A stretch of 11,071 nt of DNA from Rhodoferax sp. (GTDB taxonomy: Bacteria; Pseudomonadota; Gammaproteobacteria; Burkholderiales; Burkholderiaceae_C). The stretch spans positions 1-11,071 of the forward strand of contig JAKFXU010000391.1 of the NCBI GenBank assembly GCA_021731215.1, given 5' to 3'. This document shows positions 1-6,777 of the stretch, in pieces. A program made the translations under genes and the position numbers. How positions within the stretch are numbered: the first letter of the stretch is position 1; each line of letters opens with the position of its first letter. The notes below the pieces were generated by a model, which worked only from the letters and a program-made list of their open reading frames with translations, was not told the origin of the DNA and ran no database searches.

Positions 1-52
1 GTTATTTTCGAATGGTCCTAATTCAACATTAACCAATATCGCATCGACAAAG

Positions 53-57
53 AGGAG
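53..57 (+). promoter_or_regulatory. Shine-Dalgarno site that decides the binding-protein start
   Basis: AGGAG lies 7 nt before the ATG at 65 but only 4 nt before the ATG at 62. The usual 5-9 nt spacing therefore favours the second of the two tandem ATG codons. The rest of bases 1-61 is AT-rich and shows no convincing promoter or hairpin. Confidence 0.7.
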
Positions 58-64
58 AAACATG

Positions 65-1258
65 ATGAGCAAATTTAATCGCCGCCGTTTCATGACAACC
101 AGCGGTTCTATGGTCGCGCTCGGCGCCGCTTCCGGGATCTCGCTGATCCCCAGCCTGGCTAATGCGCAGGAAACAGTGAAGCTGGGTTTGCTTCACTCCC
201 TGTCCGGCACCATTGCCATCGCCGAAGCGTCCTTGGTGGATGCTGAGAAGATGGCTATTGAGGAGATCAATGCCGCAGGCGGTGTAATGGGACGCCAGAT
301 ACAGGCAGTCGTCGAAGACGCCGCCAGCGAAAACCCGGTATTCGCCGAGAAAGCTAAGAAGCTGTTAGAACGGGACAAGGTGGCCGCCATAGTCGGCTGC
401 TACACGTCGGCCTCGCGCAAGGCGGTGTTGCCTGCATTGAGCCGTGCCAACGGTCTGCTGTTCTACCCGACCTACTACGAGGGCCAGGAGCAGGACAAGC
501 ATGTAATCTACCCGTCGCAAGAGGCTACGCAATCGGTGGTCGCCGCAGTGGAATGGATGGCCCGCGAAAAGGGCAAGACCATTTTCTTGGTGGGCTCAGA
601 CTACATCTACCCGCGCACCTGCAACAAGATCGCCAAACCGACCGTTGCTCGCATGGGGGGCAAGGTGGTCGGGGAGGAGTATGCGCCGCTGGGCCATACC
701 GAGTTCTCGTCAATTATCAACAAGATCAAAGCCACCAAGCCGGATTGGATATACAGCACCGTCGTCGGTGGCTCCAACGTGGCTTTTTACAAGCAGTTGC
801 GAGCCGCCGGTTTGGATGGCACCAAGCAGATGCTGCTCTCGACCGTGGTCTCTGAAAATGAGATCGAGGGCATAGGCAAGGACAACGCTGTTGGCTACTA
901 CGCTTGCATGGGCTACTTCCAGAGCCTCAAGAACCCGGCTAACGAGCGTTTTGTCAAGGCTTTCAAGGCGAAGTACGGTCAAGAGCGTGTCATCGGGGAC
1001 CCGATGCAAGTGGCGTACAACTGCGTCTACCTGTGGAAACTTGCCGTCGAAAAAGCCAAATCCTTCGACCCGCAAAAGGTGCTCGCCGCATGTGCCGGTA
1101 TCGAACTCGATGCACCGGAAGGCAAGGTGCGCGTCCATGCCAAAAACCAGCATGTCTGGAAAAAAGTGCGGATCGGTAAAGCGCGTGCAGACGGTCAGTT
1201 CGACATTGTCTGGGAATCGGCCGGCCTGATCGAACCCAATCCGTTCCCGAAACTGTAA
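65..1258 (+). CDS. urtA: Amide/urea ABC transporter substrate-binding protein (UrtA/FmdD-like)
   Basis: Periplasmic type I binding protein that should capture a short amide or urea and hand it to the permeases encoded next. The N-terminus is a Tat signal: NRRRFM is the twin-arginine motif, followed by a hydrophobic stretch and an ANA-Q cleavage site after about residue 34. Export in folded form is expected. The mature protein shares its pocket motifs with the amide sensor AmiC encoded 7.7 kb downstream: GCYTSxSRKAVLP (Tyr113, Ser115), LLFYPTxYEG (Tyr134, Thr136) and SDYIYP (Tyr180). These positions match the amide-contacting residues of P. aeruginosa AmiC. Length, 397 residues, is close to UrtA. 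The tandem ATG at 62 is possible, but the Shine-Dalgarno spacing favours 65. A 10-bp stem-loop follows the gene. The family call is firm. Amide rather than urea is inferred from the neighbouring amidase; UrtA and FmdD are hard to separate by eye. Confidence 0.9.
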   Translation: MSKFNRRRFMTTSGSMVALGAASGISLIPSLANAQETVKLGLLHSLSGTIAIAEASLVDAEKMAIEEINAAGGVMGRQIQAVVEDAASENPVFAEKAKKLLERDKVAAIVGCYTSASRKAVLPALSRANGLLFYPTYYEGQEQDKHVIYPSQEATQSVVAAVEWMAREKGKTIFLVGSDYIYPRTCNKIAKPTVARMGGKVVGEEYAPLGHTEFSSIINKIKATKPDWIYSTVVGGSNVAFYKQLRAAGLDGTKQMLLSTVVSENEIEGIGKDNAVGYYACMGYFQSLKNPANERFVKAFKAKYGQERVIGDPMQVAYNCVYLWKLAVEKAKSFDPQKVLAACAGIELDAPEGKVRVHAKNQHVWKKVRIGKARADGQFDIVWESAGLIEPNPFPKL

Positions 1259-1272
1259 TACGCCACGCCAGT

Positions 1273-1304
1273 TCCACGCAGGTATCGCAAGACGCCTGCG
1301 TGGA
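1273..1304 (+). other. Intercistronic stem-loop between binding protein and first permease
   Basis: TCCACGCAGG (1273-1282) pairs perfectly with CCTGCGTGGA (1295-1304) around a 12-nt loop. No U-run follows, so this is not a classical terminator. Such hairpins just 3' of binding-protein genes commonly protect the upstream mRNA from 3' exonucleases, so the soluble protein is made in excess over the membrane parts. The pairing is seen directly; the function is inferred. Confidence 0.65.
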
Positions 1305-1359
1305 CTCGTCCCACCACTGAAACACAGTCACACATGAGTCGAATGATGGAGCAAACCAA

Positions 1360-2262
1360 ATGAGCCTGGACATTGCTGTGATGCAGATATTCAGTGGCAT
1401 CAGCCTGTTTACGATCTTGCTGTTGATGGCGATCGGCCTAGCCATCGTCTTCGGGCTTATGGGCGTCATCAATATGGCGCATGGGGAACTGATGACTCTG
1501 GGCGCCTACGTCACCTACCTGACGGCGACCGTCTTTACCCAGTTCGCGCCGCAGTGGATGGGCGTATATCTCTTCGTCGCGATACCTTTTGCGTTCATTG
1601 TAACTTTCGCGTTTGGGTATGTACTTGAACGCGGGTTCATACGATTTTTCTACAACCGGCCACTTGATACGCTCTTGGCAACCTGGGGCCTGAGCTTGAT
1701 CTTGCAGCAGACTTACCGATCAGTCTTCGGTGCGCAGGAGGTCAGTGTCCCGTTACCCCCCTGGTTAAGCGGTGCCTGGGAGCCGATTGCCGGCATTCAA
1801 CTCTCGTTGCCGCGCCTCTTTATTGTTGGCCTGACTGCCATTGTGGTTGTCTCTGTTTATCTATTGCTGACTCGTACCGGCTGGGGACTGCGAGTGCGCG
1901 CTGTCACGCAGAACCGGGCGATGAGCGGTGCGGTGGGCATCAACACCAGGAGCGTTGACGCTATGACATTTGCGCTGGGTTCGGGGCTGGCTGGCATTGC
2001 CGGATGTGTCTTCACAATGATCGGTTCGACCAACCCTGGCACCGGGCAAATCTACATCGTGGACTCGTTCATCGTGGTTGTGTTCGGCGGCGTGCAGAGT
2101 CTCCTGGGCACCGCACTGTCAGGCTTCCTGATCGCCCAGTCGCAGACCACGCTGGAGTATCTGATAAGCGGTTCAATGGCAAAAGTTACCGTCTTGTTGC
2201 TGGTCATCGTGGTGCTCTATTTCAAGCCCAATGGGCTGTTTGCCAACAAGTCGCGGGGCTAA
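1360..2262 (+). CDS. urtB: Urea/amide ABC transporter permease 1 (UrtB/LivH-like)
   Basis: Inner-membrane permease of the branched-chain-amino-acid/urea ABC class, 300 residues. It opens with a hydrophobic segment and the family's early motif GLMGVINMAHGELM, has about eight hydrophobic segments in all, and carries a cytoplasmic loop near residues 175-205 (RAVTQNRAMSGAVGINT) that resembles the ATPase-coupling region of LivH-type proteins. The C-terminus KPNGLFANKSRG is typical of the family. It should pair with the second permease, three bases downstream, to form the channel fed by the binding protein. The start has a GGAG at 1348-1351, 8 nt upstream. The LivH family is certain; the UrtB label rests on resemblance and on the five-gene order. 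Confidence 0.9.
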   Translation: MSLDIAVMQIFSGISLFTILLLMAIGLAIVFGLMGVINMAHGELMTLGAYVTYLTATVFTQFAPQWMGVYLFVAIPFAFIVTFAFGYVLERGFIRFFYNRPLDTLLATWGLSLILQQTYRSVFGAQEVSVPLPPWLSGAWEPIAGIQLSLPRLFIVGLTAIVVVSVYLLLTRTGWGLRVRAVTQNRAMSGAVGINTRSVDAMTFALGSGLAGIAGCVFTMIGSTNPGTGQIYIVDSFIVVVFGGVQSLLGTALSGFLIAQSQTTLEYLISGSMAKVTVLLLVIVVLYFKPNGLFANKSRG

Positions 2263-2265
2263 ACC

Positions 2266-3315
2266 ATGAAGAGTTATATACGTCAGTCTGAATCAATTGC
2301 TGTGGCACTCGTGATCCTGTTGCTCCTGGTGGTTTTTCCGTTGCTGCTGGATCGGTTCCGGCTGGACCTGATGGGCAAATACATGTCCTTTGCCTTCGTC
2401 GCGATCGGCATTGTGCTGACCTGGGGCTATGGCGGCATTCTTAGTCTGGGGCAAGGAATTTTTTTCGGTATGGGCGGCTACATGATGGCCATGTTTCTGA
2501 AGCTTGAGGCCTCGGCGCCCGAACTGCCCGACTTCATGGTTTGGAGCAGTGTTGAAAAGCTGCCACTTTGGTGGGAGCCCTTTCACAGTTTCACTCTCAC
2601 CGTCTTGCTGATTCTGGTCGTTCCGACGGTACTGGCGTATCTGTTTTCCTTCCTCATCTTTAAAAAGCGCGTCGGAGGCGTCTACTTTGCCATTGTTACC
2701 CTGTCGCTGGCGCTGGCCATGACGGTACTGATCGTCGGCCAGCAGGGCGACACCGGCGGGGCCAACGGCATCACCGACTTCCGCACGCTGCTGGGCATGG
2801 ACATCATCGGCGACCACGCGAAGCTGGTTCTTTACTATGTGCAATCTGTGGCAGTCTCGCTGGCAATGTTGTTGGCGCTGGGTGTGGTGCGCAGCCGCTT
2901 CGGCAAGATCCTGATCGCCATTCGAGATCGTGAAGACCGGGTTCGCTTCAGCGGCTACAACACCGCGCATATCAAGGCCTTTGTTTTCATGCTCGCGGCG
3001 ATCCTTTCGTCGCTGGGGGGCGCCTTCTACAGCGTGCAGGTCGGCCTGATTGCCCCCAGCGTGGTCGGAGTCGCCGCTTCTGTCGAGATGGTGATCTACG
3101 CGGCCGTTGGCGGCCGCCTGTCCATCCCCGGAGCGGTGGTCGGCGCGCTGCTGATTGGATTCCTGAAGTCCTACTTGTCGGAGACCTTTCCCGAAGGCTG
3201 GCTTTATTTTCTCGGCGCACTGTTCATTTTGGTTGTGCTGGTCGTGCCCAACGGCTTGGCCGGGCTATTCGACCGGTTGATTCGCCGGAGTCCCATCTTA
3301 CGAGGAGTCCGATGA
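2266..3315 (+). CDS. urtC: Urea/amide ABC transporter permease 2 (UrtC/LivM-like)
   Basis: Second permease of the transporter, 349 residues. Visible family marks are an early GGILSLGQGIFFGMGGYMMAMFLK segment, the central GVYFAIVTLSLALAM helix, a QGDTGGANGITDF loop, and the IRDREDRVRFSGYN coupling loop at about residues 215-235 followed by ILSSLGGAFYS. The hydrophilic insert at residues 85-105 (between SAPELPD and WWEPFHS) matches UrtC better than LivM. The gene starts 3 bp after the previous stop and its own stop overlaps the next ATG as ATGA, so translational coupling is expected. It has only a weak Shine-Dalgarno, a run of four G at 2255-2258. Confidence 0.9.
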   Translation: MKSYIRQSESIAVALVILLLLVVFPLLLDRFRLDLMGKYMSFAFVAIGIVLTWGYGGILSLGQGIFFGMGGYMMAMFLKLEASAPELPDFMVWSSVEKLPLWWEPFHSFTLTVLLILVVPTVLAYLFSFLIFKKRVGGVYFAIVTLSLALAMTVLIVGQQGDTGGANGITDFRTLLGMDIIGDHAKLVLYYVQSVAVSLAMLLALGVVRSRFGKILIAIRDREDRVRFSGYNTAHIKAFVFMLAAILSSLGGAFYSVQVGLIAPSVVGVAASVEMVIYAAVGGRLSIPGAVVGALLIGFLKSYLSETFPEGWLYFLGALFILVVLVVPNGLAGLFDRLIRRSPILRGVR

Positions 3316-4115
3316 GCGCCGTACTCGACTACCCACACGTCAGACCGCCGGAGAGAATAATGTCCCACACCGCGTCCAATGTCCAGACCATACTCCGGAT
3401 AGAGGACCTGACAGTTTCGTTTGATGGTTTTCGTGCCGTCGATGCTTTGAGCCTGTCGGTCGACCGCAATGAGCTGCGCGTGATCATTGGGCCGAACGGT
3501 GCTGGCAAGACCACACTGCTCGATATGATCTGCGGCAAGACGCGGCCTTCCTCCGGTCGTGTGCTCTTCAACGGCATCGACCTGACCAAGCTGTCGGAAC
3601 ATCAGATCGTTCGCGCCGGTGTCGGCCGTAAGTTCCAGACACCGTCGGTCTACGAAGACCTGACGGTGATCGAGAACTTCGAGATTTCGCTGCCTGAAGG
3701 GCAAGGCGTCCTGGGCTCCTTGTTTTTCCGCCGCGACGCGCAGGTGATGGAGCGCATCACTTCGATCGCTGAACAGGTTTTTCTGCGAGACCAGCTTGAC
3801 GACAAGGCCGGCCGACTCAGCCACGGCCAGAAGCAATGGCTGGAGATCGGCATGCTGCTGATCCAGTCGCCCGAATTGCTACTGCTCGACGAGCCGGTCG
3901 CAGGAATGAGTCCGCGCGAGCGGGAGCAGACCGCCGATCTACTGAGCCGAATTTCACTTGGAAAATCCGTCATAGTGATTGAGCACGACATGGATTTCGT
4001 CAAACGCATCGCGCACAAGGTCACAGTGCTGCACCAAGGCCGCTTGCTCAGCGAGGGCACGGTGACCGAAGTGCAGGAAGACCCGCGCGTGATCGACGTG
4101 TACCTCGGCCACTGA
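3312..4115 (+). CDS. urtD: Urea/amide ABC transporter ATPase 1 (UrtD/LivG-like)
   Basis: Cytoplasmic ATP-binding subunit, 267 residues as drawn. Walker A is GPNGAGKT at residues 60-67, the signature motif reads LSHGQ at 169-173 instead of LSGGQ, Walker B ends LLLLDE with Asp193-Glu194, and VIEHDMDF supplies the switch histidine. LSHGQKQWLEIGM is characteristic of the UrtD branch, so the variant signature is a family trait and not a defect. The drawn ATG overlaps the previous stop (ATGA) with AGGAG 4 nt upstream. A second in-frame ATG at 3360 has GGAG 6 nt upstream and would give 251 residues, closer to usual UrtD length. Either could be used; the N-terminal 16 residues look non-conserved. Confidence 0.92.
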   Translation: MSAVLDYPHVRPPERIMSHTASNVQTILRIEDLTVSFDGFRAVDALSLSVDRNELRVIIGPNGAGKTTLLDMICGKTRPSSGRVLFNGIDLTKLSEHQIVRAGVGRKFQTPSVYEDLTVIENFEISLPEGQGVLGSLFFRRDAQVMERITSIAEQVFLRDQLDDKAGRLSHGQKQWLEIGMLLIQSPELLLLDEPVAGMSPREREQTADLLSRISLGKSVIVIEHDMDFVKRIAHKVTVLHQGRLLSEGTVTEVQEDPRVIDVYLGH

Positions 4116-4125
4116 GGAGAAAAAC

Positions 4126-4815
4126 GTGCTCGAAGTCAAAAACCTGAACGTCTTCTACGGTGAATCGCAAGTCATCCGCGATGTGTCCTTCCGTGTCGGC
4201 AACGAGGAATCGGTGGCCATTATGGGACGCAATGGGATGGGCAAGACGACGCTGTTGAAGTCGCTGATCGGCATGCTGCCGGTAAAGTCCGGAAGTATCC
4301 AACTGCAAGGCGTCGAGCTGTCCGGCCTCGAAAGCTACGAACGCGTGCGCCGAGGCCTGGCATTCGTGCCGCAGGGCCGGATGATCTTTCCTTTCCTGAC
4401 CGTGGAGGAGAACATCCTGAGCGGTTGCGAGCACTCCGGTTACCGCATGGTGCCCGAATATGTCTACCGCTTCTTTCCGGTACTGCTGGAAATGAAGCAT
4501 CGCATGGGCGGCAACCTGTCGGGTGGCCAGCAGCAGATGCTGGCGATTGCGCGCGCCCTTGTTTCCGACCCGAAAGTACTCATTCTCGATGAGCCTACCG
4601 AGGGAATTCAGCCGTCCATCATCAAGGACATCGCTCGTACCCTGAACGTGCTGCGCAAGGAACGGCGCTTTGCCATCGTCGTGTCCGAGCAGGTACTTAG
4701 TTTTGCCCTTGATCTGGCGGATCGTTTTGTGGTCATTGACGCAGGGCGAATTGTGCACGAGGAATCCCGCGTCGGCTTGAACCATGAGAAGGTCAAATCT
4801 TTCTTGACCGTTTGA
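4126..4815 (+). CDS. urtE: Urea/amide ABC transporter ATPase 2 (UrtE/LivF-like)
   Basis: Second ATP-binding subunit, 229 residues, expected to pair with the first ATPase. Walker A is GRNGMGKT at residues 34-41 (the Met replaces the usual Ala, as common in UrtE), the signature is a canonical LSGGQQQ at 131-137, and Walker B is LILDE with Asp155-Glu156. [18 protein letters not shown] is the Q-loop region and is typical of the LivF/UrtE class. Translation starts at GTG with GAGGAG at 4114-4119, which overlaps the upstream stop. The last codons contain a small hairpin followed by a T-rich run, just before amiE. Confidence 0.92.
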   Translation: MLEVKNLNVFYGESQVIRDVSFRVGNEESVAIMGRNGMGKTTLLKSLIGMLPVKSGSIQLQGVELSGLESYERVRRGLAFVPQGRMIFPFLTVEENILSGCEHSGYRMVPEYVYRFFPVLLEMKHRMGGNLSGGQQQMLAIARALVSDPKVLILDEPTEGIQPSIIKDIARTLNVLRKERRFAIVVSEQVLSFALDLADRFVVIDAGRIVHEESRVGLNHEKVKSFLTV

Positions 4816-4824
4816 TTATTTTTT
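4791..4824 (+). terminator. Weak terminator-like hairpin at the urtE/amiE junction
   Basis: GGTCAA (4791-4796) and TTGACC (4804-4809) form a 6-bp stem with a 7-nt loop, followed within a few bases by TTTGATTATTTTTT (4811-4824). The shape is that of an intrinsic terminator, but the stem is short and half AT, so it would be leaky at best. It spans the end of urtE and the 28-bp gap before amiE. Confidence 0.35.
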
Positions 4825-4843
4825 CAACCAAAGGAGTAGCGTT

Positions 4844-5881
4844 ATGAGACATGGAGATATTGGAAGCAGTGATGATTGCGTCGGCGTTGCCGTCGTTAAC
4901 TACAAAATGCCCAGGCTGCACACCACGGCAGAGGTGCTGGCCAATGCCAAAAAAATCGCGGAGATGCTGGTCGGCATGAAGCGCGGCCTGCCCGGTATGG
5001 ACTTGGTGGTGTTTCCCGAGTATTCAACTCACGGAATCATGTACGACGCTCAAGAAATGTACGAAACTGCATCGACCATTCCCGGCGCAGAGACTGAGAT
5101 TTTTGCGGCAGCCTGCCGACAAGCCAATGTCTGGGGGGTGTTTTCGCTGACCGGGGAGCGTCATGAGGAGCATCCCAACAAGGCACCGTACAACACCTTG
5201 ATCCTGATGAACAACAAGGGCGAGATCGTCCAGAAGTACCGCAAGATCATGCCGTGGACGCCGATCGAAGGCTGGTATCCGGGCGACTGCACTTATGTGT
5301 CCGAAGGTCCCAAGGGCATGAAGATCAGCCTGATCATCTGTGACGACGGCAACTACCCGGAAATCTGGCGCGACTGCGCCATGCGCGGTGCTGAACTGAT
5401 CGTGCGCTGCCAGGGTTATATGTACCCTGCGAAGGAGCAGCAGGTAATGGTGGCCAAGTGCATGGCCTGGATGAACAATGTCTATGTGGCCGTGGCCAAT
5501 GCCACCGGTTTCGACGGCGTCTACTCCTACTTTGGCCATTCGGCCATCGTCGGCTTCGACGGCCGTAGCCTTGGCGAATGCGGCACCGAAGAAATGGGTA
5601 TCCAGTATGCCGAATTATCGACAAGCCTGATCCGCGACGCGCGCAAGAACCAGCAGTCGAACAATCATTTGTACAAGCTGGTGCATCGTGGCTATACGGG
5701 CAAGATCAATTCGGGCGAAGACGCCAACGGCGTTGCCGCCTGCCCCTTTGAGTTCTACGGTAAATGGATCAACGATCCCGAAGGAACTCGCAAGATGGTT
5801 GAGTCGATCACACGTTCAACGCCCGGCACCGCCGAATGCCCGATCGAGGGCATTCCGAACCAGGCACCTGACCATCGTTGA
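4844..5881 (+). CDS. amiE: Aliphatic amidase (acylamide amidohydrolase) AmiE
   Basis: Cytoplasmic nitrilase-superfamily enzyme that hydrolyses short aliphatic amides such as acetamide or propionamide to the carboxylate and ammonia; the family forms hexamers. The 345-residue protein can be aligned by eye with P. aeruginosa AmiE (346 residues) from the first residue (MRHGDI). The catalytic residues fall at the same numbers: Glu59 in VVFPEY, Lys134 in KYRK, Glu142 in PIEGWYP and Cys166 in IICDDGN. The C-terminal 60 residues are the most divergent part. It has the best initiation site in the ami half of the operon: ATG with AAGGAG (4831-4836) 7 nt upstream. It sits directly behind the transporter, so import and hydrolysis are probably co-expressed. 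Amidase identity is near certain; exact substrate range cannot be read from sequence. Confidence 0.97.
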   Translation: MRHGDIGSSDDCVGVAVVNYKMPRLHTTAEVLANAKKIAEMLVGMKRGLPGMDLVVFPEYSTHGIMYDAQEMYETASTIPGAETEIFAAACRQANVWGVFSLTGERHEEHPNKAPYNTLILMNNKGEIVQKYRKIMPWTPIEGWYPGDCTYVSEGPKGMKISLIICDDGNYPEIWRDCAMRGAELIVRCQGYMYPAKEQQVMVAKCMAWMNNVYVAVANATGFDGVYSYFGHSAIVGFDGRSLGECGTEEMGIQYAELSTSLIRDARKNQQSNNHLYKLVHRGYTGKINSGEDANGVAACPFEFYGKWINDPEGTRKMVESITRSTPGTAECPIEGIPNQAPDHR

Positions 5882-5902
5882 TCGCACACATTTTTTTCAT
5901 CA

Positions 5903-5934
5903 GGACGGTCAACGTGGCAGTACGCTGGTCGTCC
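5903..5934 (+). other. Stem-loop between amiE and amiB-like gene
   Basis: Bases 5903-5914 pair with 5923-5934 around an 8-nt loop: twelve positions with two G-U wobbles and one A-C mismatch. A run of seven T (5891-5897) lies before it, not after it, so it is not a normal terminator for this strand. It may protect or separate the abundant amiE message from the downstream genes. The structure is seen; the function is inferred. Confidence 0.45.
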
Positions 5935-5954
5935 GCCCTCACAGGATTGCTGAC

Positions 5955-6764
5955 GTGACATCGAATCTGGACGCCTACCGGCTTCATGCCGAGCCTTTTT
6001 ACCGGCCGGCCGGCAATGAAGTTGCGCTGTACGAGCATGCATATGCGCACCGCATGCCATTGATACTGAAAGGGCCGACCGGCTGTGGCAAGACCCGTTT
6101 CGTTGAGTACATGGCCTGGAAGCTGCAGCGGCCCCTGGTGACGCTGGCCTGCAACGAAGACATGACTGCGTCAGACCTGATCGGCCGCTACCTGCTGGAC
6201 GCGCACGGCACGGCCTGGCACGATGGCCCCCTGACGCTCGCAGTGCGCTACGGTGGCATCTGTTACCTCGACGAAGTGGTCGAAGCGCGGCAGGACACCA
6301 CGGTGGTGATCCATCCCCTGACCGATGCGCGCCGCATTCTGCCGCTCGACAAAAAAGGCGAGGTGGTGCATGCCCATCCCGATTTTCAATTGGTGGTTTC
6401 CTACAACCCGGGCTATCAGAGCCGGTCCAAGGACATGAAGCCTTCCACCCGTCAGCGCTTTGCGGCGCTGAAGTTTGACTACCCTGACGCGGCCATCGAA
6501 GCCGATATCGTCGCCCATGAGGCATCCGTCGCGTTGGACGTGGCCACCCGCCTGGTAGGCATCGCGCAACGTTCGCGCGCCCTGAAGCACCATGGCCTGG
6601 ACGAAGGGATCTCGACGCGCATGTTGATCTATGCCGGCGTATTAATTGGCTCCGGCGTCGATCCACGGGAAAGCTGCGACATGACAATGACCCGCTCGCT
6701 GACTGATGACCCGGACATGGAAAAGGCACTGCGTGGTTTCATCGAAGCCTATTTCGAAGAGTAA
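5955..6764 (+). CDS. amiB: MoxR-family AAA+ ATPase, CbbQ/NirQ/NorQ type (AmiB-like)
   Basis: ATP-driven remodelling chaperone of the CbbQ/NorQ group, 269 residues, the usual CbbQ length. Walker A is GPTGCGKT at residues 40-47, Walker B is ICYLDE at 102-107, the sensor-1 Asn is 151 in SYNPGYQ, and STRQRF at 164-169 carries the arginine-finger candidates. VEARQDTTVVIHPLTDARRILP after Walker B is a hallmark of this group. The start is GTG at 5955, because in-frame sequence further upstream runs back into amiE and offers no other good start; AGGA at 5943-5946 is 8 nt away. In P. aeruginosa the gene after amiE is amiB, also an ATPase, so the position fits. Unlike that operon, here a von Willebrand partner follows 13 bp later. 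The client protein is unknown. Confidence 0.92.
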   Translation: MTSNLDAYRLHAEPFYRPAGNEVALYEHAYAHRMPLILKGPTGCGKTRFVEYMAWKLQRPLVTLACNEDMTASDLIGRYLLDAHGTAWHDGPLTLAVRYGGICYLDEVVEARQDTTVVIHPLTDARRILPLDKKGEVVHAHPDFQLVVSYNPGYQSRSKDMKPSTRQRFAALKFDYPDAAIEADIVAHEASVALDVATRLVGIAQRSRALKHHGLDEGISTRMLIYAGVLIGSGVDPRESCDMTMTRSLTDDPDMEKALRGFIEAYFEE

Positions 6765-6777
6765 GCGATGGGCTGCC

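Noticed and set aside
1334..1363. Nine-codon ORF whose stop overlaps the urtB start (ATGA)
   Set aside because: It has no Shine-Dalgarno and is short enough to arise by chance; the urtB start has its own good site at 1348-1351.
2293..2970. Long open frame on the - strand opposite urtC
   Set aside because: It lies antisense to a clear permease, has low-complexity Gln/His-rich content typical of shadow frames, and shows no ribosome site of note.
3816..3830. LSHGQ in place of LSGGQ in the first ATPase, as a possible inactivating change
   Set aside because: This variant is characteristic of the UrtD branch, and Walker A, Walker B and the switch histidine are intact.
4048..4785. 245-codon open frame on the - strand opposite urtE
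   Set aside because: It is the antisense shadow of a gene with complete ABC ATPase motifs and has no recognisable domain.
5688..5954. Long in-frame N-terminal extension of the ATPase back into amiE
   Set aside because: The extension reads the amiE C-terminus in another frame, shows no family similarity and would make the protein far longer than CbbQ proteins.
5755..6729. 324-codon open frame on the - strand opposite amiE and the ATPase gene
   Set aside because: It spans two well-supported genes on the + strand and has Arg/Ser/Pro-rich shadow composition.
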